NCBI RefSeq assembly: GCF_013385635.1
Contig: NZ_JACAPR010000013.1
Span: forward strand, 186,001-250,000
Reading direction: 5' to 3'
DNA length: 64,000 nucleotides
Source: Pseudomonas gingeri
GTDB lineage: Bacteria; Pseudomonadota; Gammaproteobacteria; Pseudomonadales; Pseudomonadaceae
Both the position numbers and the translations under genes were made by a program. Positions within the stretch are counted from its first letter, which is position 1, and every line of letters starts with the position of its first letter. Of the stretch, positions 44,222-53,868 are shown one piece after another. Below the pieces are notes generated by a model. The model was given only the letters and a program-made list of their open reading frames with translations. It made no database searches and was not told the DNA's origin.

Positions 44222-45793
44222 ATGAGCGATTTCAAGCTGACCTATTCCACGATGTTCAACCCTCCCGCTGAGCTGCACGATCAATTCGAGCGGGCGCTAG
44301 CTGCGCTCAAACACGACCTGGGACGCGACTACGGGCTGTTCATTGACGGCAAGCAGGTGTTCAGCCCGCAGAAGATCGAAAAACGCAGCCCGATCGACCA
44401 GTACTGGTTGTTGGGGCGTTTCCACATGGCACGGGAAGAGGACGTCGACACGGCCATGAAAGCGGCCAGTAAAGCCTTTCCGGCCTGGCGTGCCACGCCT
44501 TGGAAAACCCGTATCGAACTGTTGCGCAAGGTGGCAAGACTGATCGAAGACAGGGTCTATCGGATCGCCGCCGCCGTCAGTCTTGAAACCGGCAAGAACC
44601 GTATGGAAGCCTTGGGTGAAGTGCAGGAAACCGCAGTGTTCTTCGACCATTACTGCGACTTGATGGAACAAAATAACGGCTTCGATCACACCCTGCCCAA
44701 TGACCCGCTGGACGATTTCACCAGCACCAATCGCAGCGTACTCAAACCCTACGGTGTTTGGGCAGTGATTGCGCCTTACAACTTCCCGTTCGCTCTTGCC
44801 GGCGGCCCCGCCAGTGCCGCGCTGGTGACGGGGAATACTGTGGTGCTCAAGGGCGCAAGTGAGACGCCTTGGTCCGGCCTGTTGCTGGCCGAATGCATTC
44901 GCGACGCCGGCATTCCCGACGGTGTTTTCAACTACCTCAACGGCAGCGGCAGCCTCGCCGGGCAAGCTTTGGTCGAGCATCCGCACACGGCCGGCATCAC
45001 CTTCACCGGTTCCTATGAGGTGGGCATGCGGATTGTCCGGTCTCAACTCGACAAAGCCTATCCACGGCCCTGCATCGCTGAAATGGGCGGTAAGAATGCG
45101 GTCATCGTCAGCCGCCACGGCGATCTGGAACGCGCGGCATTGGGCATCCTCCGTTCAGCCTTCGGCATGCAAGGGCAAAAGTGCTCGGCGTTGTCGCGCA
45201 TCTACGTCGAAGAACAGGTCGCGGACTCGTTGATCGCGCTGCTCACGGAGAAAATTCACGCTATTCAGATCGGCGACCCGGCCGTACCCGGCAATTGGAT
45301 GGGGCCGGTGTCCACCCGCAAGGCCTATGACGATTTCGCCGCCTACAGCAAGCAGTTGCAAGAGCACGGCGCACGCTTGATCACCGGCGGCGAACAGCTC
45401 AAGAGCGAGTCGTACGTAGCGGGCTTCTATTGCACACCGACCCTGGCGGAAGCACCGCTTGATCATCCGCTGTGGTCCGTCGAAATGTTCCTGCCGATCG
45501 TGATGCTCGCTCGCATTAAAAACCTTGATGTCGCCATTCAACTGGCCAACGCAAGCCAGTACGGGCTGACCGCAGGTTTCTATGGCAACGACGAGGAAAC
45601 AGACGCGTTCTTCGACACCATCGAGGCCGGCGTCACTTACGCCAACCGTCCGCAAGGGGCCACGACCGGTGCCTGGCCTGGCTATCAGCCATTTGGTGGT
45701 TGGAAAGGTTCGGGCAACACCGGCAAGGCCATTGCCTCGTTCTACTACTTGCCACAGTACCTGCGCGAACAATCCCAGACTCGTGTCAAGTAA
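44222..45793 (+). CDS. aldehyde dehydrogenase, L-glutamate gamma-semialdehyde dehydrogenase-like
   Basis: This 523-residue ALDH starts at 44222 with GAGGA about 10 nt upstream. The N-terminal region (about 55 residues before DYGLFIDGKQV) and overall plan resemble RocA/PutA-type delta-1-pyrroline-5-carboxylate dehydrogenases. Catalytic Glu is in CIAEMGGKNAVIV and catalytic Cys in FGMQGQKCSALSR. It is the first gene of a nine-gene operon with an amino-acid importer and aminotransferases, so a glutamate-semialdehyde or similar omega-aldehyde acid is a plausible substrate. Confidence 0.87.
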   Translation: MSDFKLTYSTMFNPPAELHDQFERALAALKHDLGRDYGLFIDGKQVFSPQKIEKRSPIDQYWLLGRFHMAREEDVDTAMKAASKAFPAWRATPWKTRIELLRKVARLIEDRVYRIAAAVSLETGKNRMEALGEVQETAVFFDHYCDLMEQNNGFDHTLPNDPLDDFTSTNRSVLKPYGVWAVIAPYNFPFALAGGPASAALVTGNTVVLKGASETPWSGLLLAECIRDAGIPDGVFNYLNGSGSLAGQALVEHPHTAGITFTGSYEVGMRIVRSQLDKAYPRPCIAEMGGKNAVIVSRHGDLERAALGILRSAFGMQGQKCSALSRIYVEEQVADSLIALLTEKIHAIQIGDPAVPGNWMGPVSTRKAYDDFAAYSKQLQEHGARLITGGEQLKSESYVAGFYCTPTLAEAPLDHPLWSVEMFLPIVMLARIKNLDVAIQLANASQYGLTAGFYGNDEETDAFFDTIEAGVTYANRPQGATTGAWPGYQPFGGWKGSGNTGKAIASFYYLPQYLREQSQTRVK

Positions 45794-45828
45794 TCGCCCA
45801 TTCACAGAAGTAACAGAGGACAACGCAC

Positions 45829-47163
45829 GTGCATAACACCTACAACAAGCATCTGCTCACCACCCTGCCCGGCCCCAACTCCCTCGCCATGATCGAGCGG
45901 GACAGCGCCGTCGTCTCACCGTCCTATCCGCGCGATTACCCATTCGTGATGAGCCATGGCAAAGGCGCTGAGGTCTGGGATGTGGACGGTAATCGCTTTA
46001 TCGATTTCGCCAGCGGCATCGCGGTGTGCTCCACCGGCCACAGCCACCCGAAAGTTGTCCAGGCCGTGAAGGATGCAGCGGACAAATTCCTGCACATTTC
46101 CTCCGATTACTGGCACGAAGAACAGGTGCACTTGGCAGAGACTCTCAATCGCCTGTCACCTTTCGGTGAACCGGCCATGACGTTCTTCTGCAACTCCGGC
46201 ACCGAGGCCGTTGAGGGTGCGATCAAGCTGGCCCGCTACGTCACCGGGCGTTCGCGGTTCATCGGTTTCATCGGTGGGTTCCACGGCCGCACCATGGGTT
46301 CACTGGCGTTCACGGCGAGCAAGTACACGCAACAGGCGGGGTTCTTTCCCAGCATGCCGGGCGTCACGCACATTCCCTATCCGAACAACTACCGGCCCCT
46401 GCTGGCGGGCGAGGATCAGGGCGCAGCAGTACTCGACTACCTGGAAAACGTGTTGTTCCAGAGCAACGTTCCGGCCAATGAAGTGGCGGCGATTCTGCTG
46501 GAACCGATTCAGGGTGAAGGCGGCTACCTGGTGCCGCCGGGCGGTTTCCTCGAAGGCTTGCGCGAGTTATGTGATCGCCACGGCATCCTGTTGATTGCCG
46601 ATGAGGTGCAATCGGGTGCGGGACGTACCGGCAAGATGTTCGCGTGCGAGCATTGGGGCCTCAAGCCGGACATCATCACCCTCGCCAAAGGCCTCGGTTC
46701 CGGGTTGCCGATCGGCCTGGTTACGGCGAAAAAAACCATCATGCAACAGTGGAAACGAGGCGCCCATGGCAACACCTACGGCGGCAATCCACTGTGCTGT
46801 GCGGCGGCGTCGGCGACGCTGGAGCTGGTCGAAAACGGCTTCATGCAGAACGCCGCGCAGATGGGCGAGTACTTGATGGGCCGTCTCGGCGAATTGCAAC
46901 AACGCTACCCGGACCTGATCGGCCAGGTGCGCGGCAAGGGCCTGATGATCGGTATCGAGCTGATCACCGACCGCACCAACCGCAAACCGGCCAAGGCTTT
47001 CGCTGACCGTTTGCTGCATACCGCCTACCGCAAGGGCTTGCTGCTATTGACCTGCGGTGTCAGCACCGTGCGCTTGATGCCGCCCTTGATGATCGACAAA
47101 AACCTGTGTGACGAAGCCATCGAGTTACTCGACGCGGCACTGGCTGAAACCCTGAACGACTGA
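45829..47163 (+). CDS. class-III PLP aminotransferase, GABA/ornithine aminotransferase-like
   Basis: This 444-residue protein starts with GTG after AGAGGA. The class-III signature is clear: FCNSGTEAVEGAIKLAR, GFHGRTMGSLAFTASK, ILLIADEVQSGAGRTGKMFA and DIITLAKGLGSGLPIGLV with the PLP Lys. It resembles GabT-type enzymes, which transfer the terminal amino group of 4-aminobutyrate or ornithine to 2-oxoglutarate, giving a semialdehyde. The adjacent semialdehyde dehydrogenase could take that product. Confidence 0.87.
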   Translation: MHNTYNKHLLTTLPGPNSLAMIERDSAVVSPSYPRDYPFVMSHGKGAEVWDVDGNRFIDFASGIAVCSTGHSHPKVVQAVKDAADKFLHISSDYWHEEQVHLAETLNRLSPFGEPAMTFFCNSGTEAVEGAIKLARYVTGRSRFIGFIGGFHGRTMGSLAFTASKYTQQAGFFPSMPGVTHIPYPNNYRPLLAGEDQGAAVLDYLENVLFQSNVPANEVAAILLEPIQGEGGYLVPPGGFLEGLRELCDRHGILLIADEVQSGAGRTGKMFACEHWGLKPDIITLAKGLGSGLPIGLVTAKKTIMQQWKRGAHGNTYGGNPLCCAAASATLELVENGFMQNAAQMGEYLMGRLGELQQRYPDLIGQVRGKGLMIGIELITDRTNRKPAKAFADRLLHTAYRKGLLLLTCGVSTVRLMPPLMIDKNLCDEAIELLDAALAETLND

Positions 47164-47191
47164 CCACCATCACTCTCCGAGGAACGTAGAC

Positions 47192-47968
47192 ATGAAGAAG
47201 CTGCACGGTGTATTGGCTGTTGTGTTGAGTCTCGCGGCACTGACCGCCCAGGCCAGGGATTGGCAGGACATTCGCCTGGCGACGGAGGGCGCCTACAGTC
47301 CGTTCAATGAAATCGGGCCGGACGGCAAACCGAGGGGCTTCGACGTCGACATCGCCAACGCTCTTTGTGAGCAAATGAAGGCCCGCTGTACGTGGGCGAT
47401 TCAGGATTGGGACGGGATGATCCCGGCGCTGCTGGCCAACAAGTACGACGCGATTGTCGCCTCCATGACGATCACGCCGGAGCGCCAACAAAAAATCGGC
47501 TTCACCGACAAGTACTACACCTCCTGGGTGCAACTGATCGCCAAGGCCGGGGCGCGCTTTGACGCGGCGCAACCCGCGACACTCAAAGGCATCCGCATCG
47601 GCGTGCAGCGCGAAACCACTCACGAAAAATTCGCCAATGAAGTACTCGCCAAGGGCGGGGCCGAGATCGTCAGCTACCCGTCGCTGGAAGAAGCCTTTAT
47701 GGACCTGAAAAACGGCCGGCTGGACGCCACGCTGCAAGACACCATTCCGGGCGTCGAAGGGTTCCTGAAGAAACCGGATGGCCAGGGGTTTGCACTGGTC
47801 GGGCAACAGCTCAACGACCCGCGGTACTTCGGTGATGGCCAGGGCATCGGCCTGCGCAAGGAAGACGATGATCTGCGCCTGGCCATGGACAAGGCGCTCA
47901 AGGAAATCATCGCCAACGGCACGTACGAAACCCTGCGCAAAAAGTACTTCGACGTACCGATCCTCTGA
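47192..47968 (+). CDS. polar amino-acid ABC transporter substrate-binding protein
   Basis: This 258-residue periplasmic protein has a signal peptide ending about residue 22 (TAQA). Family segments include ATEGAYSPFNEIGPDGKPRG near residues 30-49 (ligand pocket), MIPALLANKYDAIVASMTIT and RQQKIGFTDKYYTSW. It resembles the HisJ/ArgT/AotJ group that binds basic amino acids and octopine/nopaline. Its permeases and ATPase are encoded 2.2 kb downstream, on the other side of the flavoprotein gene. Confidence 0.87.
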   Translation: MKKLHGVLAVVLSLAALTAQARDWQDIRLATEGAYSPFNEIGPDGKPRGFDVDIANALCEQMKARCTWAIQDWDGMIPALLANKYDAIVASMTITPERQQKIGFTDKYYTSWVQLIAKAGARFDAAQPATLKGIRIGVQRETTHEKFANEVLAKGGAEIVSYPSLEEAFMDLKNGRLDATLQDTIPGVEGFLKKPDGQGFALVGQQLNDPRYFGDGQGIGLRKEDDDLRLAMDKALKEIIANGTYETLRKKYFDVPIL

Positions 47969-48100
47969 TCGCTGGCGGGCACTACCTGCGCCCGTCCGTG
48001 CAAGAGCAGTCGAGCGTCGAGCGGCTGCTACTGCACGTTTAACCGGTTAGTCCGAACAATAAGAACAACGCGGCTGCGTGATCAGCCGGAGGGTTTTGCC

Positions 48101-50182
48101 GTGTCTCGCGATCCACGTTTCAACATCCTTTTCGAGCCTTTGAAGATAGGCCCGGTCACGGCGAAGAATCGCTTTTTCCAGGTACCGCACTGCAACGGCA
48201 TGGGTTGGACGCAACCGCGCGGGCTCGCGCAACTGCGTCGGATCAAAGCCGAAGGCGGTTGGGGCGTGATCTGTACCGAAGAAGTAGAAATCCATCCGAG
48301 CAGCGATTGCTCGCCTTTTCACGAGGGTCGCCTCTGGAGCGACCTCGACATTCCGGCCCTGGCGCTGATGACCGAAGCCGTCCACGCCTACGGCGCACTG
48401 GCCGGCATCGAAATCATGCATCACGGCCCTTCATGCGCGAACTACGACAGCCGCGAGATTCCCATCGGCCCGTCGCACCGCCCCATCACTTACAATGCGC
48501 CGGTGCAGGCCCGCGCCATGAGCAAAAGCGACATTCGCGAACTGCGCCAGTGGCATCGCCAGGCTGCATTACGGGCCAAACGCGCCGAGTTCGACATCGT
48601 CTACGTGTACGCCTCCCATGATCTCGGCTTGCCGATGCACTTTTTGCAGCGCCGCAAGAATGATCGCTACGACGAGTACGGCGGCAGCCTGGAAAACCGC
48701 GTGCGCCTCCTTCGCGAACTGATCGAGGACACCAAAGACGCCGTGGGTGATCGTTGCGCCGTCGCCGTGCGCCTTGGCGTCGAGGAATTGCTGGGGCCGG
48801 ACGGCATCGTCAGCGCCGAAGAAGGTCGCGACATCATTGCGATGCTCGCCGAACTGCCCGACCTGTGGGACGTCAACGTCAGCAGCTGGGCCAATGACAG
48901 CGTGACCTCGCGGTTCAAACAAGAGGGTTATCAGGAAGAACACACCGCATTCGTCAAATCCCTGACCAGCAAACCGGTGGTGGGCGTAGGCCGTTTCACC
49001 TCGCCCGACACCATGGTCAGCCAGATTCGCCGTGGCGTGATGGATTTCATCGGCGCGGCCCGACCTTCGATTGCCGACCCGTTCCTTCCGAACAAGATCA
49101 ACGAGGGCCGCACCGATGATATTCGCGAATGCATCGGCTGCAACATCTGCGTGTCCAGTGACTATTCCAGCTCCAACCTGCGCTGCACGCAGAATCCGAC
49201 AATGGGGGAGGAATGGCGGCGCGGTTGGCACCCGGAAAAAATCCCGGCGCGCGGTTCCGACAAGACGTTACTGGTCGTCGGTGCCGGACCGGCAGGGCTC
49301 GAGGCCGCATTGGCCGCTGCCAAGCGCGGCTATGAAGTGCACCTGGTTGAAGCCGGCGCAGAGTTGGGTGGGCGGGTTTTGCGCGAATCCGGCCTGCCCG
49401 GTCTGCACGAATGGGGGCGGGTTCGCGAATGGCGTATCGGCCAGTTGTTACCCATGACCAATGTCAGCATCTACCGCATGAGCCCGATGAGCGCCACCGA
49501 CATCCTCGAATTTGGCGCGGGCCACGTTGCGATTGCCACCGGTGCCTACTGGCGTCGCGATGGCATCGGCAGGGCAAATGGCTGCGCCATCCCCGGTTTT
49601 GATTCGCCCGGTGTGTACACGCCGGATGACCTTATGGCAGGGCATCTTCCGGAGGGTCCGGTAGTCATTTTCGATGACGACCATTACTACATGGGCAATG
49701 TCCTGGCAGAACGCTGTGTCGAGCTGGGCCTGCAAGTGACCCTGGTCACCCCTGCCTTGCAGGTTGCCAGTTGGGCTGGCAACACCCTGGAATCGACCCA
49801 CATCCTGAAGCGCCTGATGACGCTGGAGGTTGATCTGGTCCGGCATCACAACATCATCCGCTTCGAGTCTGGTCGCGTGCATCTGCGTTGCGAGATCAGC
49901 GGGCGCACGCAGGTGCTGGCCTGTCAGTCGCTGATCAACGTCACCGCCCGCCTACCCAGGGATGAACTTCATGAAGCGTTGCTCGACCAGGGGGCTGCGC
50001 TGAGCGAAGCGGGCATCAGCACGGTCAGTCTGATTGGCGACAGCCTGGCACCCGGCACAATCGCTGCGGCGGTGTATCAGGGTCACAAGTTCGCACGATA
50101 TCTGGACAGCGACCTTGCGCCCCACGAGTACGCACGCGAGCTTCCGTTGATTTGCATGCCTGTGCCCCTCTGTGAACAGTGA
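48101..50182 (+). CDS. trimethylamine dehydrogenase-like iron-sulfur flavoprotein
   Basis: This 693-residue enzyme has three parts: an FMN TIM barrel of the old-yellow-enzyme type (about residues 1-340), a 4Fe-4S site with Cys344, Cys347, Cys350 and Cys362 (C-x2-C-x2-C-x11-C), and NAD/FAD-like domains (VVGAGPAGLEAALAAAKRG). The Tyr-x2-His (VYASHD) and Asp (WANDS) positions of the trimethylamine dehydrogenase active site are kept. Such enzymes N-demethylate or oxidise tertiary and secondary amines, including N-methylproline and dimethylglycine. The GTG start follows GGAGGG. Its position inside an amino-acid importer operon suggests an N-alkylated amino acid as substrate. Confidence 0.88.
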   Translation: MSRDPRFNILFEPLKIGPVTAKNRFFQVPHCNGMGWTQPRGLAQLRRIKAEGGWGVICTEEVEIHPSSDCSPFHEGRLWSDLDIPALALMTEAVHAYGALAGIEIMHHGPSCANYDSREIPIGPSHRPITYNAPVQARAMSKSDIRELRQWHRQAALRAKRAEFDIVYVYASHDLGLPMHFLQRRKNDRYDEYGGSLENRVRLLRELIEDTKDAVGDRCAVAVRLGVEELLGPDGIVSAEEGRDIIAMLAELPDLWDVNVSSWANDSVTSRFKQEGYQEEHTAFVKSLTSKPVVGVGRFTSPDTMVSQIRRGVMDFIGAARPSIADPFLPNKINEGRTDDIRECIGCNICVSSDYSSSNLRCTQNPTMGEEWRRGWHPEKIPARGSDKTLLVVGAGPAGLEAALAAAKRGYEVHLVEAGAELGGRVLRESGLPGLHEWGRVREWRIGQLLPMTNVSIYRMSPMSATDILEFGAGHVAIATGAYWRRDGIGRANGCAIPGFDSPGVYTPDDLMAGHLPEGPVVIFDDDHYYMGNVLAERCVELGLQVTLVTPALQVASWAGNTLESTHILKRLMTLEVDLVRHHNIIRFESGRVHLRCEISGRTQVLACQSLINVTARLPRDELHEALLDQGAALSEAGISTVSLIGDSLAPGTIAAAVYQGHKFARYLDSDLAPHEYARELPLICMPVPLCEQ

Positions 50183-50192
50183 GAATACGAAC

Positions 50193-50879
50193 ATGCTTTA
50201 TGGATATGCGGACAGCATCCTTGCGGGCGCCCTGGTCACGATCAAAGTCGGCGTGTTTTCTTTTGCCGTTGCGTTGGCGCTAGGTTTGCTGGTCGCCAAC
50301 GCCAAGCTCTCAAAACACCGCTGGCTGGCCTGGCCCGCCACCGCCTTCACGTCGGTGATGCGCAGCGCACCGGACTTTGTCTGGTTGTTGTTTCTCTACT
50401 ACGGCGGGCAGACCGCGCTGAACCTGCTTGGTCAGCGCATGGGTTTTCAGGCGATCGATATCGATGCCTTCGCTGCTAGCGTCATCATTCTCGGGGTGAT
50501 CTATTCGGCATACCTCGCCGAGACCTTTCGCGGCGCCTTCCTGGCGGTCGACAAGGGCCAGGCGGAATCGGCGCAGGCATTCGGCTTCAACACGCTGCAA
50601 ATCCAGATGCACATCGTCGTGCCGCAAATGATGCGCTTCGCCCTGCCCGGCATCAGCAACAACTGGCTGGTGATGCTCAAGGCCACCGCCATCACGTCGA
50701 TGGTCAGCCTGAACGAACTTATTTTCCTTTCACGCTCGGCCGGTAAAGCCACCGGCCACGGCCTGGAATTGCTGATCGTCGCGGCGCTTATTTATCTGCT
50801 GCTGAGCACGGTCTCGGTTGTCGCCCTCAGATTTATCGCTGCGCACTATGCCGCTGGCAGCAAGGAGATCACCTTATGA
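50193..50879 (+). CDS. polar amino-acid ABC transporter permease (HisQ/ArtQ-like)
   Basis: This 228-residue permease has an N-terminal helix, the segment SAPDFVWLLFLYYGGQTAL and an EAA-like loop (KGQAESAQAFGFNTLQIQMH). The ATG at 50193 is favoured; a GTG at 50172 inside the upstream gene is possible. It overlaps the next permease by 4 bp. Confidence 0.87.
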   Translation: MLYGYADSILAGALVTIKVGVFSFAVALALGLLVANAKLSKHRWLAWPATAFTSVMRSAPDFVWLLFLYYGGQTALNLLGQRMGFQAIDIDAFAASVIILGVIYSAYLAETFRGAFLAVDKGQAESAQAFGFNTLQIQMHIVVPQMMRFALPGISNNWLVMLKATAITSMVSLNELIFLSRSAGKATGHGLELLIVAALIYLLLSTVSVVALRFIAAHYAAGSKEITL

Positions 50880-51595
50880 ACTGGCATGTCGTGTTCGATA
50901 ACCTGACACTGTTTCTGTGGGGCGACGGTACCCGCACTACGGGCCTGCTGCTGACGGTCGAGTTGTTCATCACGTCACTGGGGCTCGGCCTCGTGATGGC
51001 GATTCCCCTGTCGTTGTTGCGCGTGTCGAGCAACCCGCTTTTGCGAACGCCGGTCTGGCTGTTCACCTACCTGTTTCGCGGGACACCGCTGCTGGTGCAG
51101 ATCTACATCATCTATTTCGGCCTCGCCGAGATCAGCTGGATCCGCTCCAGTTGGGCCTGGACGTATCTACGCGAGGCCTACATCTGCGCATGGCTGGCGA
51201 TTGGCTTGAACACTGCGGCCTACACCATTGAAATCCTGGCGGGCTGCATCCAGAAAACCTTCCACGGCGAGATCGAGGCGGCTCGCGCCATGGGCATGAG
51301 CCGGTGGACGCAGATGCGCCACATCATCCTCCCGGGTGCGATGCGCCGGGCAATTCCAGCGTATAGCAACGAAGTGGTGTTGACCCTGCATTGCACCGCA
51401 CTGGCGTCCAGCATCACCTTGCTTGACCTCGCGGGGGTCGGCCGCTCGATCAGCATGCGCTACGCCTCGCCTTACGAAGCCTATATCGCCGCGTTGGTGC
51501 TCTACGCCTTGTTTACCGGCCTGGTGTTCCTGCTGTTTCGCCTTGCCGAAAGCAAATGGCTGGCGTACCTGCGCCCTCGGTCAACCCATCCATGA
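50876..51595 (+). CDS. polar amino-acid ABC transporter permease (HisM/ArtM-like)
   Basis: This 239-residue second permease shows FRGTPLLVQIYIIYFGLAEI, typical of HisM-type proteins, and the EAA loop HGEIEAARAMGMSRWTQMRH. Together with the upstream HisQ-like protein it forms the heterodimeric channel. Overlapping start and stop (ATGA) link the two genes. Confidence 0.88.
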   Translation: MNWHVVFDNLTLFLWGDGTRTTGLLLTVELFITSLGLGLVMAIPLSLLRVSSNPLLRTPVWLFTYLFRGTPLLVQIYIIYFGLAEISWIRSSWAWTYLREAYICAWLAIGLNTAAYTIEILAGCIQKTFHGEIEAARAMGMSRWTQMRHIILPGAMRRAIPAYSNEVVLTLHCTALASSITLLDLAGVGRSISMRYASPYEAYIAALVLYALFTGLVFLLFRLAESKWLAYLRPRSTHP

Positions 51596-51630
51596 CAAGA
51601 CAGCCAGGCATGGCTGCAAAGGTGAACAAC

Positions 51631-52452
51631 ATGTCCAAACTCCAGGTCAACGACCTGCACAAACGCTATGGTCAGCACGAGGTGCTAAAGGGTGTTTCGC
51701 TGACCGCCAATGCCGGTGATGTGATCACCCTGATCGGCTCCAGCGGCTCAGGCAAAAGCACCTTCCTGCGCTGCCTGAACCTGCTGGAGCAACCGCAGTC
51801 CGGCGAGATCATCTGGGATGGCACGCCCATCGCCATGAAGCGCGCCCGTGACGGTAGCCTGCAGGCCAAGGAAGCGCGCCAGTTGCAACGTCTGCGCACA
51901 CAGCTGTCGATGGTTTTTCAGAGTTTCAATTTATGGGCGCACCTCAGCGTGCTGGAAAACGTCATCGCCGCGCCGATGCGCGTGCAGAAACTGAGCCGGG
52001 CCGAAGCCACGGAAAAAGCCCTGCACTATTTGAACAAGGTGCAGATGGACCCGGCGCGGTTCGCTCATAGCTACCCGTCGCAGCTCTCCGGTGGCCAGCA
52101 GCAGCGCGTCGCGATTGCCAGGGCGCTGGCCGTAGAACCGGAAATGCTCCTGCTCGACGAACCGACGTCCGCCCTTGACCCGGAACTGGTCGGTGAAGTG
52201 CTGACGGTCATCCAGAACCTGGCCAGCGAGGGACGCACCATGATCATGGTCACCCATGAAATGAGCTTCGCCCGCGAGGTGTCCAGCCAGGTGATCTTTC
52301 TGCACCAGGGCCGGATCGAGGAGCAAGGCGCGCCCGCGAAACTGTTCCGCTCGCCAGCCAGCGAACGACTCAAGGCTTTCCTCGGGACGTCGCTGCGCAG
52401 CCCTGAACCCTTTGCCACGCCTGAAAATAAACCATTTGCTTCATCAATCTAA
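51631..52452 (+). CDS. polar amino-acid ABC transporter ATP-binding protein (HisP-like)
   Basis: This 273-residue ATPase shows Walker A GSSGSGKST, Q-loop FQSFNLWAHL, signature LSGGQQQR, Walker B LLLDEPTSALD and H-loop THEMSFAREV. The start at 51631 has AAGGTG 6 nt upstream and gives the usual HisP length; an ATG at 51592 overlapping the previous stop is an alternative. FNLWAHLSVLENV is typical of the arginine/ornithine/octopine subgroup. Confidence 0.9.
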   Translation: MSKLQVNDLHKRYGQHEVLKGVSLTANAGDVITLIGSSGSGKSTFLRCLNLLEQPQSGEIIWDGTPIAMKRARDGSLQAKEARQLQRLRTQLSMVFQSFNLWAHLSVLENVIAAPMRVQKLSRAEATEKALHYLNKVQMDPARFAHSYPSQLSGGQQQRVAIARALAVEPEMLLLDEPTSALDPELVGEVLTVIQNLASEGRTMIMVTHEMSFAREVSSQVIFLHQGRIEEQGAPAKLFRSPASERLKAFLGTSLRSPEPFATPENKPFASSI

Positions 52453-52518
52453 AAAATAAAACAACCGAGACAAGTCGCGTTAAATCCCCATGACGGGTGA
52501 CGCCAAGGAAGTGTCCGT

Positions 52519-53847
52519 ATGACTCATATTTTTCACCGAAATCCTGCCCTGACATTGCCCCTCGCCGTGCGTGGCGAGGGCTGCTACTTGATCGATGCCG
52601 CCGGCCAGCGCTACTTCGATGGCTCCGGCGGTGCGGCTGTGTCGTGCCTGGGCCACAGGCATCCGACGGTCATCACGGCGATGAAGCGGCAGATGGAAAC
52701 GCTGGACTATGCCCACACCAGTTTTTTCAGCAGCGAGCCGGCGGAGCAACTTGCCAGCCTGCTGGCCGGGCAAAGCCCCGCAACGCTGGGCAACGTGTAC
52801 TTTCTGTCCGGCGGCTCGGAAGCCATGGAAACCGCACTGAAAATGGCGCGCCAGTACCACGTTGAGAACGGCCAGCCTCAGCGTTGTCACTTCGTGTCCC
52901 GTCGCCAGAGCTATCACGGCAACACCCTCGGTGCGCTGGCCATCGGCGGCAATCTGCCACGGCGGACGTTGTACGAGCCGTTGCTGATGAAGACCACTCA
53001 GGTCTCACCCTGCTTCGCCTTTCGCTACCGCATGGCCAATGAAAGCGACGCTGATTATATCGAGCGCCTGGGCCTGGAACTGGAACACACCTTTGTTGAA
53101 TTAGGCCCCGAGTCCGTGGCGGCGTTCGTCGCCGAGACGGTGGTGGGTGCGACCTCCGGCGCGGTAGCGCCAGTGCCGGGTTATTTGGCGCGGATGCGTG
53201 AAGTCTGTGACCGCTACGGCGTGTTGTTGATTCTCGATGAAGTCATGTGTGGCATCGGTCGAACCGGCAGCTATCACGCCTTCGAACAGGAAGGGGTGGT
53301 GCCTGACCTGTTGATTCTGGCCAAGGGCCTCGGCGGAGGTTTTCAACCGATTGGCGCCGTCATGGCCAGCGACCAAGTGGTGCAAACCATCAGTCGCGGC
53401 AGTGGCAGCTTCCAGCACGGCCACACCTACGTCGGCCATCCGATCGCGTGCGCCGCGGCCCTGGCGGTGCAACAGGAAATCATCGGGCAGAACCTCTGCG
53501 CCACCGTGCGCAGCAGCGGCGAATTGCTCGGCGGGCTGCTCAACGAGCGCTTCGGCAATCACGCGCACGTGGGTGATGTTCGCGGCCGTGGCCTGTTCTG
53601 GGCCATCGAACTGGTGCAGGACCGCGACGGTAACCGGCCGTTCGCGCCGGGCTTGCGCCTGCACGCAAAAATCAAACAGGCCGCCCAGGCGCACGGCCTG
53701 CTGTGCTACCCCGGCGGCGGCACGGTTGATGGCGTCACGGGGGATCACGTATTGCTCGCCCCACCCTATATCAGCACTCAAGAACAACTGGCGTTCGCGG
53801 TCGACACACTCGCCGTGGCGCTGGATGAATCACTCGCCCTTCAATGA
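52519..53847 (+). CDS. class-III PLP aminotransferase, second of the operon
   Basis: This 442-residue aminotransferase is only distantly like the one at 45829. Motifs are FLSGGSEAMETALKMARQY, RRQSYHGNTLGALAIGG, LLILDEVMCGIGRTGSYHAF and DLLILAKGLGGGFQPIGAV with the PLP Lys. It resembles YhxA/BioA-like omega-aminotransferases of unclear substrate. An AAGGAAG ribosome site precedes it. Two aminotransferases in one operon suggest two amino-group removals or a reversible amino-donor step. Confidence 0.87.
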   Translation: MTHIFHRNPALTLPLAVRGEGCYLIDAAGQRYFDGSGGAAVSCLGHRHPTVITAMKRQMETLDYAHTSFFSSEPAEQLASLLAGQSPATLGNVYFLSGGSEAMETALKMARQYHVENGQPQRCHFVSRRQSYHGNTLGALAIGGNLPRRTLYEPLLMKTTQVSPCFAFRYRMANESDADYIERLGLELEHTFVELGPESVAAFVAETVVGATSGAVAPVPGYLARMREVCDRYGVLLILDEVMCGIGRTGSYHAFEQEGVVPDLLILAKGLGGGFQPIGAVMASDQVVQTISRGSGSFQHGHTYVGHPIACAAALAVQQEIIGQNLCATVRSSGELLGGLLNERFGNHAHVGDVRGRGLFWAIELVQDRDGNRPFAPGLRLHAKIKQAAQAHGLLCYPGGGTVDGVTGDHVLLAPPYISTQEQLAFAVDTLAVALDESLALQ

Positions 53848-53868
53848 CAACCACAAGAGGCATAAGCA